From positions 62,001-126,000 of the forward strand of contig JBLNDJ010000060.1 in NCBI GenBank assembly GCA_050261515.1: 64,000 nt of DNA. The letters are read 5' to 3'. Source of the stretch: JBLNDJ01 sp050261515 (GTDB lineage Bacteria > Acidobacteriota > Terriglobia > Bryobacterales > Bryobacteraceae). The first letter of the stretch is position 1. Each line of letters opens with the position of its first letter. Position numbers and translations under genes: made by a program. This document shows positions 50,099 through 58,565 of the stretch, in pieces. The notes beneath the pieces are model-generated. The model was not told the origin of the DNA. It worked only from the letters and a program-made list of their open reading frames with translations, and did no database searches.

Positions 50099-53000
50099 CC
50101 CACTTAGCGGACCAAGTAAGGTCGTGCGCTTGCTTGGCCGTTACTTCAGGATGCTGGCCCAGATCGATCTGGAAAACGCCGACTCCTTGTCCATTTAGCT
50201 GCTTGATGTTCCTGAAGCCAGTTTCACGAATTCCGATCGCGGCGACCATCGCCCAGCCTGCGCCAGAGCCACTGAGGGTGATTGATGCAGCACTGGCGCG
50301 ATCCAAGGCACCGAGTCGGAATTGCGCCGCTACCTCGGCGCTCGTGCCAGAAGCCACAGAGAGGGCGGCGGTCAGTCCCTTTTGGCAGTCAGAGGGAAGG
50401 GCTGCGAACCGCTGAACCGCGGTCGTGCCTTTGCCCCCGCCGCCCCCGCCTACTGGGCCAGCTCCGATCACCACGGCTGGTGGAGGCGGCCCGCCCAAAC
50501 CACCCTCGACGCTGAGACCGGACCCGAAGCCTCCGATAAGTATTCCACCGTTCAACCACACCCCGTCTCCATCCCTCCGCCGTAAGCCTTCTGGGTCCAC
50601 GAAGTTCACCGGGTCGTTCTGGACGTAACTATACCGGTTCCAGCTCTGAGGGTCCGCCGCCCCGCCGCTGGCCTGGTACGGGTCCGGGCTGGTGAACCTT
50701 GCCACCTGGCTGGAGTACCAGCGGTTCATCGCGTAGTCCAGTCCATTGGTTTCGCGCGGGTAGGTCGCATACACCACATAATATTGCGAGCGCTGCTCCC
50801 CATACGGGTACACCGGGTACGGCGTGCTCCCCCCGTCCACCCACGTCCCCAGCCGGTCCTCCTTCACGCCCCCGCCGCTCCAGATCTTCCGACCCCGGAA
50901 GTGTAGAATCGGCCTTACCTTGGCATCGACACCCGCGTAGACGAACAGCAGAACCAGTTTGGCGCCGCCAGGGCTCACCACCACCGGCAACCACACGAGC
51001 CGTTCCCCATTCGGCCCGTACATCATCACCCCCTCGCTGCTGCCTGTAGACGACCACACCCGCTGGTTCCACGGATTGTAGACGTACTTCTGGGTTCCGT
51101 TCTGCGTGTGCACTGCCTGCACCAAACGGTTTTCCACGTCGTAGCTCATCGTCAGCGCCGGCATCGCCGTCAGGTTGCCGTTGGCGTCGTAAGTATGCCC
51201 GCCGCCCACGATCCGGTTGGTCGCCGGGTCCACGTTCAGGTTCGTTGTGTAGGCCGTTCCCTTGGTGGCCTGCTCCGACAGCAGGTTGCCGAAGCCATCG
51301 TATCCGAAGCTCTGCCCCCACTCAACGCCGGTCGTCTCCGCCAGGCTCAGCCGCCCGAGCGAGTCGTACTGATAGTTCACTTCCTCACCCGTCATCCGGT
51401 TCAGCATCTGCGTGATCCGCCCGTCGTTGGCCGTGGGCGAATAGCGGTATTCCAGGTCCATGGATGGCGGCGTGTTCGCGTAAGCGTATTGGCCGGTGGC
51501 CTGAATGCGGCTCACCTGTCCCCGCACGTTATACGTCCGCGCCTCCTTGTACCACGTGTACACCCAATCGTCTACTCCCCAATTGCTGCCCGCCGGGTAC
51601 GTCAGTGTCAGCAACTCGCCGGCCGGCCCGTAGGTCACGTCCTTGACCCGGTCCATGTTCCCGTCGTTGAGCTTGATGGGGCGCCCGAGGCTGTCCATGG
51701 TGTATACGAAGCTCGGCCCAAAAACCTGCTCAAAGTTATAGGAATCTGTATTGTTGGGCAACACCTGGCGCCAGATCTGCCGGAAGTAGAGGCCGGAAAA
51801 CTCACCCGTTGCCGTGTAGCCGAAGCCAACCGACTGCTCGGACGATCGCGTCAACCCGTTGATTGTCCGCTCCAGCTTGATCGACCTGCTGCCCATCAGA
51901 TTCCCGGCGCTGTAGCCGAAGCTCTCGGTGAACCGACCGCCGGTGCAACTCAAGCCTCCGTATCGCACTGCCACCAGCCGCCCCGGCGCCGTTAACCAGT
52001 TCGTGTTCCAGGCGTTGGTGTCGTAAGAATAGTCCACGTGCCCGCAGGCGTCCTCCGTAGGACTGCCGCTCCGGTAGACCCGCTTCTGCCTGACGCGCCC
52101 GTAGGTATCGTAGCCGAACTCGATCTTCTGGTTCTTGGCGTCGGTCTTGCGCAGCAGCGTGCCGTCGGCGTTGTAGGCGTACTGCACCGTGCCGTTCTCC
52201 GGGTTGGTCGCGCTCATAAGCCGCCCGGTGGCCAGGTCATAGTTGAAGGTGCGGGTCTGGGTGCCGGTCGCCCGGGGCATCCAGACCTGCGTCATCTGGT
52301 TCAGCACGTTGTAGGTGTAGTAGGTCTCGTGCGTGCCGCCCTCCGGCGCCGGCTCCGTCACCTGGATCAGGTTGCCCATGGCATCGGTTGTGTACTTCTT
52401 CCATTTTCCCGCCGGATCGCTCACCGTGGCGGTGTTGCCCGCGTAGGCATAGGTGATGGCGCCCGTGCCGCCCGGTAGATCGATTCTGGTGGTGCGGCCC
52501 AGAGCGTCGTAGGTGTACGTTGTCCAATACACTGGGTCGCCCGGCTTGTAGGGGCGCGAGACCCGCTTGAGTTTTCCTAGCGGCGAGCAAGCGCAGGAGT
52601 CGTATTCAGTTTCGACCACGGACTGGACCGCGGAGGAGTCGCCGGTTTCGACTTTGACGGTGCGGCCCAGACCGTCGAGCGTGGTGGTGACGATGCGGGT
52701 TTCCGTAGTCGCCGTGATCACGTTGCTTGAAGGATAGGTGTAGTTCGTGATAGCCCCGTAGGGCGAGGTGCTCTGCTTGGGCCGGGCGTAGTTGTCGTAT
52801 TCGACGCTGGAGGTGGAGCCGGGAGCCGCCACAGAGGCAACGTTCAGGAACGCGCTGTAGGTGAGGGCAGTGGCGAAGTTGTCGTTGTTCGGGCTGATCT
52901 TGTCGGGCACCGTGTACGCGGTGGCGTTGCTGAATGTCTTCACCAGAACATGGCCGTAGCCGTCGTCGGCATTGACGACGTTTCCGCCTATGTCGTACGT

Positions 53001-55748
53001 CATATTCCGTGTGGCTCCGGGGGTGACGGACTTTGTTATGTTTCCGCGATAGCGGAAGCTGGTATCGGAGGCCGGATCGTGGACGGCGATCGGGCTGACG
53101 TTGGTAAGTGTTCCTCCGTCGTAGGTGTTGGTGGCAAGGGTGACATTGTTGGCACCATCCGTGACGGCGCTGGAGACAACGCGGTTCCAGATGTGGCGCG
53201 TGGTGTAGTCGGAGGAGGCGAGATATGTGTTGCTGTAGGTGCGGACGGGTGTTGTGAGGTTCCCGTAAGCGTAGAGTTTCGTCTGGGTGACGTTTCCATG
53301 GGCATCGACAGTCTGCTCGGTTTTGGATTGCAGGCCGGAGTCCAGGGTCGTTATAACGGAAGCGATATAGTTCCGACCTGAGGCGTCCTGGGCATAGGCG
53401 AGATCGCGTTGCCGTACGACGTTGGCCCAAAGGCTGGCGCGATCCTGGAACGTTGCCACGGCACCATCGGTCTGGAAGAACCACACCTTGGCGGCTCCAG
53501 TGGGATCGCCCAGCACCGTCCAGGCGTGCAACGAAAACGAGGCGTCGTCATCGTGGTAGATGTTGTAGGCCGTTTCAGCCGCGCCAGGAGTTTTTGACAG
53601 GTACCGGTTCGCAACCTCGCGCAGCCTCATTGCGCCGCTATAGGTGAAGGTACGGTATTCCCAGCGAAGCGCTCCGCCCTGCGGCAGGGTGACGCGGCTG
53701 AGTTCGCCCGCACCGCCGGCGTATTCGAACGTGTGACTTAAGCCGGCTCTCGCGATCTGCTGCAGGGTTGTGGCCGTGCCAAAGGAGGCTTCCGGTACGA
53801 AAGGCGATGAGAGCGGCTGGGGGCTGTGGGTGAAAGCCGTGACGTCGTAGTACATCAGGTCGTTCTTGATTTGGGACAGATGCGGCACGGGCTCGGCGGC
53901 GGAGTACACCAACGTGAAAGTGCGGTACGGCTGGGGGTGGCCGTAGACTCCCAGCAGCGCGCGAACGTCCTGGATCGTAGTGATGCGGGCGCTCGAATCG
54001 GGCCACGCCGTGGACAGGCCCTGATCGTAGCGGACGACGATCTGGTTGCCGTTGGTGTCCTGCAAAATCGTGGGATACCGGGTGCCAGCGTCCTGCTCGC
54101 TACCGGCGGAGACGGCGCCCATATACCAGAACGTTCCATCGGGGAAGTAGAGGCGTTTGGCCGCGGCGTCGTACTCGACGTAGACGCCGCTCTCGCGCGA
54201 GGTCCAGATTCCGTTCGTGTTGACATCGAGGCGGTATTCGGCGCCTGTGGAGTCGATGAAGACGTAATGGTGAATCGTGCACCAGTCGGACCAGTACGGA
54301 GTGATCGAACCGGCTTGCAAACGCCAGCCGTACCCGTAGCCGACATCGCGTCCGAGTTTCCAGGTCGCGCCGCTGTCCTGCCGCCAGACCTGCGAGTTGT
54401 AGCTGAGCGAAAATCCGACAGTCCATCCCCCTCGGGCAATGGCCTTAATTATAGGGATGGTGTAGTTCAGGTTACCCGAGCGGACGTCGATCTGCTCGCC
54501 GGCTCCTCCCCAGTACGCACCGTCGGTCCGGACGCCGACGCGGCGCGGATCGGCCGAGGTGGGGGGCGGGGTCGTGACCGTAAACGACGTCGCCGGGCCG
54601 AAGTTGAAGTGGGAGTCCCAGGCGGAAATCGCGTAGGTGTACGTGGTAGCCGGGTCTACAGCCGCGTCATTCCACTCGGGCGTCAGACAATCGGCAACGA
54701 CGACACCGTTTCGCCAGATGTGGTACATGAACGTGCCGATGCCCGCCACATCGTCGGGAACGCCCTTCCACTGGAGCGCGACGGAATTCGGAAGCGCCGA
54801 CACTGCGACCGATTGGGCATCAACGGCGGTGGGAGGCAGTCTGTCTATCGCGCCAAACGCGATGCGCGCGATGCTGCTTCCCGCCGGAGTCCCGTACGCG
54901 CCGATGCCCGGCACGCCGGTTGGTATTGAGTTGTCGAGAATCTGGAGATAGCCCACATCGTCGGCCAGAACGACGAGATTGCTGTTCTTCTGCACGACGC
55001 GCAAAACCATGCCGTCGCGGCAGGGACCCGCGGTGGATGCCAGGAGGGAAACGGCGCCGCCCATGCGCCGATAGATCGCGTAGGTGGCTGTGCACGCTGT
55101 GCCGCTGAACGTGGGGTTCTGGACCTCGATGGAGTAATACGTGCCCGAAGCCGCTGGCCCTGCCAAAGCGTCCGCGCTTGCCCGCGTGTAGGCGACGTAA
55201 GTGCCGCCCGATCCCGCCAGGTGTAGCGTGGCTTTGACCTCGTACTCAGGGGTTCCGTCCGGCACGGCCAGTTTTGAGATAAGTGAGCCACCGGTCGCGG
55301 CCGGGGCGCTCAGACCGAATGGCGAGGCCGTGGGTGAGCCGTTGGGCCTCCACTTGGAAGTATCGATCGTAGACAGGCTGTCCGAGGCGTAGTAGTTATA
55401 ATGCCCCTGCCAGCCGCATCTGATGCCGTTTCCGCCATCACCGGTGTCCCCGTAGATAAGCGACATGCGCACGTAATGAAGCTGGCCATCTTTGAGTTCT
55501 ACGGGAATTACCCACCGGAAACCGGATCGGCCGGCGACAAGATCCGGCCGCGGGATGTTGGCCACCGTCGCGCCCCAGAATGTGTTGTTTTGAAAGAAGT
55601 TGCCGGCGTAGAAGTAGACAGTGGTGCCCGTTGGAGCCGAACCGGTCAAAGCATCACAGGTGGCAGTCTCGAAGACTTGAGCGCGGCCGGGGCGCGCTGT
55701 AAGCAGAGCGGCCGTAAGAAGCCCTAACAACGCGATGTGCCGCCTCAT
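50052..55748 (-). CDS. Exported RHS-repeat protein with lysozyme-like C-terminal domain
   Basis: An 1898-residue protein as read. The signal peptide is LLGLLTAALLTARPGRAQ. Residues 25-300 are beta-rich, lectin-like; 305-400 fibronectin type III-like (ATTYTYAISAWDSHFNFGPA); 430-1550 YD/RHS repeats (YDALGRTTRIDLPGG, YDTYGRVRQKRVY, YDSLGRLSLAETTG). The RHS core ends near residue 1720 in FTSPDPYQ...RYSYVQNDPVNFVDPEGL. After a Gly-rich linker comes a tip domain with AMVAAIGIRETGFRNI and GVGVFQIDLGQ, like the ETG/ESG-F start of lysozyme/transglycosylase folds. The read frame ends ECACVGGEVS after a one-base shift at 50099-50101. The true end is probably 49901. ATG overlaps the upstream stop (ATGA). 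Confidence 0.92.
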   Translation of the reverse strand: MRRHIALLGLLTAALLTARPGRAQVFETATCDALTGSAPTGTTVYFYAGNFFQNNTFWGATVANIPRPDLVAGRSGFRWVIPVELKDGQLHYVRMSLIYGDTGDGGNGIRCGWQGHYNYYASDSLSTIDTSKWRPNGSPTASPFGLSAPAATGGSLISKLAVPDGTPEYEVKATLHLAGSGGTYVAYTRASADALAGPAASGTYYSIEVQNPTFSGTACTATYAIYRRMGGAVSLLASTAGPCRDGMVLRVVQKNSNLVVLADDVGYLQILDNSIPTGVPGIGAYGTPAGSSIARIAFGAIDRLPPTAVDAQSVAVSALPNSVALQWKGVPDDVAGIGTFMYHIWRNGVVVADCLTPEWNDAAVDPATTYTYAISAWDSHFNFGPATSFTVTTPPPTSADPRRVGVRTDGAYWGGAGEQIDVRSGNLNYTIPIIKAIARGGWTVGFSLSYNSQVWRQDSGATWKLGRDVGYGYGWRLQAGSITPYWSDWCTIHHYVFIDSTGAEYRLDVNTNGIWTSRESGVYVEYDAAAKRLYFPDGTFWYMGAVSAGSEQDAGTRYPTILQDTNGNQIVVRYDQGLSTAWPDSSARITTIQDVRALLGVYGHPQPYRTFTLVYSAAEPVPHLSQIKNDLMYYDVTAFTHSPQPLSSPFVPEASFGTATTLQQIARAGLSHTFEYAGGAGELSRVTLPQGGALRWEYRTFTYSGAMRLREVANRYLSKTPGAAETAYNIYHDDDASFSLHAWTVLGDPTGAAKVWFFQTDGAVATFQDRASLWANVVRQRDLAYAQDASGRNYIASVITTLDSGLQSKTEQTVDAHGNVTQTKLYAYGNLTTPVRTYSNTYLASSDYTTRHIWNRVVSSAVTDGANNVTLATNTYDGGTLTNVSPIAVHDPASDTSFRYRGNITKSVTPGATRNMTYDIGGNVVNADDGYGHVLVKTFSNATAYTVPDKISPNNDNFATALTYSAFLNVASVAAPGSTSSVEYDNYARPKQSTSPYGAITNYTYPSSNVITATTETRIVTTTLDGLGRTVKVETGDSSAVQSVVETEYDSCACSPLGKLKRVSRPYKPGDPVYWTTYTYDALGRTTRIDLPGGTGAITYAYAGNTATVSDPAGKWKKYTTDAMGNLIQVTEPAPEGGTHETYYTYNVLNQMTQVWMPRATGTQTRTFNYDLATGRLMSATNPENGTVQYAYNADGTLLRKTDAKNQKIEFGYDTYGRVRQKRVYRSGSPTEDACGHVDYSYDTNAWNTNWLTAPGRLVAVRYGGLSCTGGRFTESFGYSAGNLMGSRSIKLERTINGLTRSSEQSVGFGYTATGEFSGLYFRQIWRQVLPNNTDSYNFEQVFGPSFVYTMDSLGRPIKLNDGNMDRVKDVTYGPAGELLTLTYPAGSNWGVDDWVYTWYKEARTYNVRGQVSRIQATGQYAYANTPPSMDLEYRYSPTANDGRITQMLNRMTGEEVNYQYDSLGRLSLAETTGVEWGQSFGYDGFGNLLSEQATKGTAYTTNLNVDPATNRIVGGGHTYDANGNLTAMPALTMSYDVENRLVQAVHTQNGTQKYVYNPWNQRVWSSTGSSEGVMMYGPNGERLVWLPVVVSPGGAKLVLLFVYAGVDAKVRPILHFRGRKIWSGGGVKEDRLGTWVDGGSTPYPVYPYGEQRSQYYVVYATYPRETNGLDYAMNRWYSSQVARFTSPDPYQASGGAADPQSWNRYSYVQNDPVNFVDPEGLRRRDGDGVWLNGGILIGGFGSGLSVEGGLGGPPPPAVVIGAGPVGGGGGGKGTTAVQRFAALPSDCQKGLTAALSVASGTSAEVAAQFRLGALDRASAASITLSGSGAGWAMVAAIGIRETGFRNIKQLNGQGVGVFQIDLGQHPEVTAKQAHDLTWSAKWVLLVYECACVGGEVS

Positions 55749-56161
55749 AGCGCACCTACCTGAAACGCGCTGAGATCAAAATCCTTTCGAAGCTTGCGGA
55801 ACTCTTTCTCGATGTCGTCCTTCTTGTGCCTGCCTCGCTCGAACGATTTGACGCGGCTGTCTTCGAGAATTTCTTTGAACGCGGCGCGGTCGCGGGCGAC
55901 GAATTCGACCAGCGCGTATTGGCCGTTCTCGCTTTCCTGGAACGAGAAGGCGATGATGCCGTCACGCGACGGAGGGGCGCCGGGTGTGGGCACGGGCGCG
56001 TACAGCGGCCGGCGGGGATCTTCGGGTGTCCCGGCGCCGGTCATCGGGACGATGCATAGGAGCCGGTCATACATGTTGCGCAGGGCCACTTTGTTCTGGG
56101 ACAGTGCGCTGGAAGCAAAGAGGGCGAGCAGAACGACAGGAGCGAAACGCGGTAGCTTCAC
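55745..56161 (-). CDS. Small secreted protein at the head of the RHS unit
   Basis: A 138-residue protein with signal peptide (FAPVVLLALFASSALSQN) and a mature domain (LRNMYDRLLCIVPMTGAGTP, then GIIAFSFQESENGQYALVEF) ending in a charged helical tail (KKDDIEKEFRKLRKDFD). Its stop overlaps the RHS start by 4 bp, so it is translationally coupled. It may assist export or folding of the RHS protein. No family is recognised. Confidence 0.75.
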   Translation of the reverse strand: MKLPRFAPVVLLALFASSALSQNKVALRNMYDRLLCIVPMTGAGTPEDPRRPLYAPVPTPGAPPSRDGIIAFSFQESENGQYALVEFVARDRAAFKEILEDSRVKSFERGRHKKDDIEKEFRKLRKDFDLSAFQVGAL

Positions 56162-56228
56162 GAGAGCCTCCGTTCTCTCATTAGTAAAAGAACGGAAAGA
56201 AGCGTTTCAGCTCCGATAAAATAATCTC

Positions 56229-57452
56229 TCAGCGGGCTCGAACGGGCGGCGCGTTCAGCGCCGTGTAGCCGCAGGCGACGATCGCCAGGAACATCGCCAG
56301 CGTCTCGCTGTCTCCGAAGTTGACGTCGGCGAAGCCTTCGATCAGCAGGGCGATGATTACCGCGATCGCTCCGTGGAGCAGGAAGCGGCGGTCGTTCGGG
56401 CCGGGGGGGAGGCGCAGCAGGCCTTTGCGGAAATCGTAAAGCATCTTGCCGATCAGCCAGAGGAACACGAGCAGGGTGGGGATGCCGCGCTCGGCCGCGT
56501 ATTGCAGGTAGATATTGTGCAGGTGCATGTACGAGGCTTCGGGCAGCGGGCGGGGGATGTCTTCGGGCACGTATTCGTTGAACTTGATTCGCGGCAGCTC
56601 GGGGCCGAGGCCGAGCAGGGGGTGGCGCTCGATCATACGCAGGCCGGTGCGCGAGGTGATGACTCGGGATTCGTTCGAATCGGGCGCGCCGGGGTGCACG
56701 ATGGAGGTGACGCGGGTGCGGAGCGACGATGGGGCGGCGAAAAAGCCGAGCAGCAGAACGGCCGGAGCGAGCATCAGGACACGCGGCCGCCAGGACCAGA
56801 CCAGGTACAGGCCCGCGGCCGCCGTGGCGATCCAGACGGCGCGGGTTTCGGCCAGCACGATCCCCACAGCTATGACGGCCGCGCAGGCGATCAGCCAGGC
56901 GCGCGTCCGGCGGCGCATGCCGGCGCCGAAGAACAGATACGAGACCGTCATCAGCAGCGCCAGCATGCCGAGCACGGAAAATGTATACCAATGACCCATA
57001 AAGCCGGTGATCCGCTGGCCGATATAAGACTGATAGAAATCGTTACCCGCGGCGTGGGCCTGATGAACTTTATGCACGAACTGGAAGATGCCGAGTGTGG
57101 CGCTCGAGGCGGCGAGCGCGGCCCATGCCATCGTCAGGCGGCGTGTGATCTCGAGGGTCCGCAGCAGAGAAAACGCCACGAGTAACTGGCAGAAGACGTA
57201 AATCTTCTTCACCTGGGGCAGGCCGTCCGTGGGGCTCGCGGAAAACGCCAGCGCCAGGAGCGTTCCCCCGAGAAACAACGCGAGCGGCAGCTTGATGGGC
57301 GGCAGACGGAGCTCGCTGCGCGAAATCAGCATCGCCGCCAGCGCCATGCCGAGCAGGATTTGCGAAGGCGCGATGCCCAGGACGATGAGGGCCGAGGAGG
57401 CGAACGCCAGCCAGACCGCCGCCTGCGCGATCAAGCCGTCCTGCGATTTCAT
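56229..57452 (-). CDS. O-antigen ligase/polymerase-like membrane protein
   Basis: A 407-residue protein with about ten membrane segments (for example SSALIVLGIAPSQILLGMAL). A large periplasmic loop carries RTGLRMIERHPLLGLGPELP and HLHNIYLQYAAERGIPTLL, the WaaL/Wzy-type pattern (HNxYLxxxxExG). It acts in polysaccharide polymerisation or ligation at the periplasmic face. ATG 57452 overlaps the upstream stop by 4 bp; the longer frame start at 57530 is shadow. Confidence 0.88.
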   Translation of the reverse strand: MKSQDGLIAQAAVWLAFASSALIVLGIAPSQILLGMALAAMLISRSELRLPPIKLPLALFLGGTLLALAFSASPTDGLPQVKKIYVFCQLLVAFSLLRTLEITRRLTMAWAALAASSATLGIFQFVHKVHQAHAAGNDFYQSYIGQRITGFMGHWYTFSVLGMLALLMTVSYLFFGAGMRRRTRAWLIACAAVIAVGIVLAETRAVWIATAAAGLYLVWSWRPRVLMLAPAVLLLGFFAAPSSLRTRVTSIVHPGAPDSNESRVITSRTGLRMIERHPLLGLGPELPRIKFNEYVPEDIPRPLPEASYMHLHNIYLQYAAERGIPTLLVFLWLIGKMLYDFRKGLLRLPPGPNDRRFLLHGAIAVIIALLIEGFADVNFGDSETLAMFLAIVACGYTALNAPPVRAR

Positions 57453-58246
57453 CGGACGCCCGAGAACGCCGCTTCCCATTCGGCGGGCGACAGGACGGAG
57501 TGCGGAATCAAGGCGCATCTTATCTTCCAACGTATCCGGGAGAATCCGGTTACACGGCGTCCGCCCGCGACGAGCGGAATGAGCCCGGCGGCGCGGCGCG
57601 CGAGACGCCGGCGGGCGCCGCGGAAGCGCGCGCCGTCGGCGGGACGGTGCTGCGCCCAGCCGATGGTGTGGAGCAGGCCGGCCGGACCGAATTTGTCCGA
57701 CCGCAACATCTCTTCCACGAAGACGCGGATGGGGCCTTCGAATTCGTGCAGCGTGTCGTGCAGCGCGACGATGCCGCCGTCGGGCACCCAGGGGGAGAAG
57801 AGGTCGAAGTCGAGCTTGGCCCCGGCGTAGGTGTGGTCGCCGTCGATCCAGAGGAAGCGGATCGAGCGGTCCCAGCCCCGGGCGGCGTCGCTCGAGCGCG
57901 CGCGGTGCGCCTCGACCTGCCCTTCGAGCCCGGAGGCGCGCAGTCCGGCCTGGAAATCGTCGAACGAGGAGGACTGGCCGCCCAGGTCGGGGTCCGTGGC
58001 GCAGGGGGCGTTGTGCGGGTCGATGGAAACGATGGGTCCGAGGCCGTAGCGGGCGGCCAGCGAGGCGAGACCCACGGTTGACCTTCCTTTAAAGCTGCCG
58101 ATCTCGACGGTGACGCCGTCCTTCGGGGCGCTGAGGAACAGCATCGCCAGGGCGCGAAACTCCAGTTCGCCGATGTAACCGGGGACGTTGCGCGCATTTT
58201 CCCATGCGGCGCCGATGGCGGCGTCGAGGTCCGGAGGGAGGGCCAT
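57449..58246 (-). CDS. Class I SAM-dependent methyltransferase
   Basis: A 265-residue cytoplasmic enzyme. Motif I is VTVEIGSFKGRSTVGLASLA near residue 45-65, followed by IVSIDPHNAP (motif II acid), FLWIDGDHTYAGAKLDFDLF (motif IV-like) and GGIVALHDTLHE. The pattern is that of Methyltransf_24-type enzymes modifying sugars or small molecules. It is cotranscribed with the O-antigen-ligase-like gene, suggesting surface-glycan decoration. Confidence 0.85.
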   Translation of the reverse strand: MALPPDLDAAIGAAWENARNVPGYIGELEFRALAMLFLSAPKDGVTVEIGSFKGRSTVGLASLAARYGLGPIVSIDPHNAPCATDPDLGGQSSSFDDFQAGLRASGLEGQVEAHRARSSDAARGWDRSIRFLWIDGDHTYAGAKLDFDLFSPWVPDGGIVALHDTLHEFEGPIRVFVEEMLRSDKFGPAGLLHTIGWAQHRPADGARFRGARRRLARRAAGLIPLVAGGRRVTGFSRIRWKIRCALIPHSVLSPAEWEAAFSGVR

Positions 58247-58398
58247 GGCTCAAGTGTAGCGCGCAGTCACAAGCCGGCTCATTTTCTAAGTGTCCTGCTC
58301 CCAATCTGCTAGCGCAGACGCCTTAGGGGCGCTTTAGGGGATCACACCTATTCTCGGTAGCGCAAGGCCGACCGATAGACCTTGCAGGAGAGGACATT

Positions 58399-58446
58399 AT
58401 GTTAACCAAGCTCGTCGATCCGGAACCGATCATCATTTTCTGGTAG
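58399..58446 (+). CDS. 15-codon leader ORF
   Basis: ATG-to-TAG frame encoding MLTKLVDPEPIIIFW, with a perfect site AGGAGAGG (58386-58393) placed 5-8 bases upstream. The stop codon lies inside a hairpin stem (58441-58470). Such a short frame with so good a ribosome site is more likely a leader peptide than chance. It could also be a free peptide. Function is unknown. Confidence 0.45.
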   Translation: MLTKLVDPEPIIIFW

Positions 58447-58496
58447 AAGGTGCTAGTAGTACCACTACCAAACATCTCGACTTTTCCACAAAAATA

Positions 58497-58515
58497 ACGG
58501 TCTAATTTAGACCGT
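58497..58515. repeat. 19-bp perfect palindrome (operator-like)
   Basis: ACGGTCTAA-T-TTAGACCGT, two 9-bp arms around one base. It covers the -35 region of the promoter-like site whose -10 is at 58524-58529. A dimeric regulator would fit this symmetry. Confidence 0.6.
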
Positions 58516-58520
58516 ACCTC

Positions 58521-58529
58521 TGGTATATT
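58521..58529 (+). promoter_or_regulatory. Extended -10 promoter element of the CHAT gene
   Basis: TGG-TATATT (TGn then TATATT) gives an extended -10 match, with the palindrome above sitting over the -35 position. No good -35 hexamer is seen. The transcript would start about 58536, within the hairpin that follows. Confidence 0.4.
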
Positions 58530-58565
58530 CCTTGGTGGTGCCCTGTTGTGGAGCACCACCAAGGA
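58529..58565. repeat. 13-bp perfect hairpin enclosing the ribosome site
   Basis: TCCTTGGTGGTGC and its exact inverse GCACCACCAAGGA around an 11-base loop. The right arm contains AAGG of an AAGGAG site (58561-58566), and one candidate start TTG (58546) is in the loop. If the RNA folds, translation start would be blocked. Confidence 0.75.

Larger units (their letters stand above)
58247..58545. other. Structured leader region of the CHAT operon
   Basis: A 299-bp stretch, more AT-rich than its surroundings, with several signals. Two copies of TTAGGGG lie near 58322-58340. An inverted repeat GCAAGG...CCTTGC ends just before an AGGAG site (58386-58390) for a 15-codon ORF. A hairpin TGGTAG...CTACCA (58441-58470) follows. 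A 19-bp palindrome and a promoter-like -10 come last. The parts are listed separately; the whole could be one regulated leader. Confidence 0.5.
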
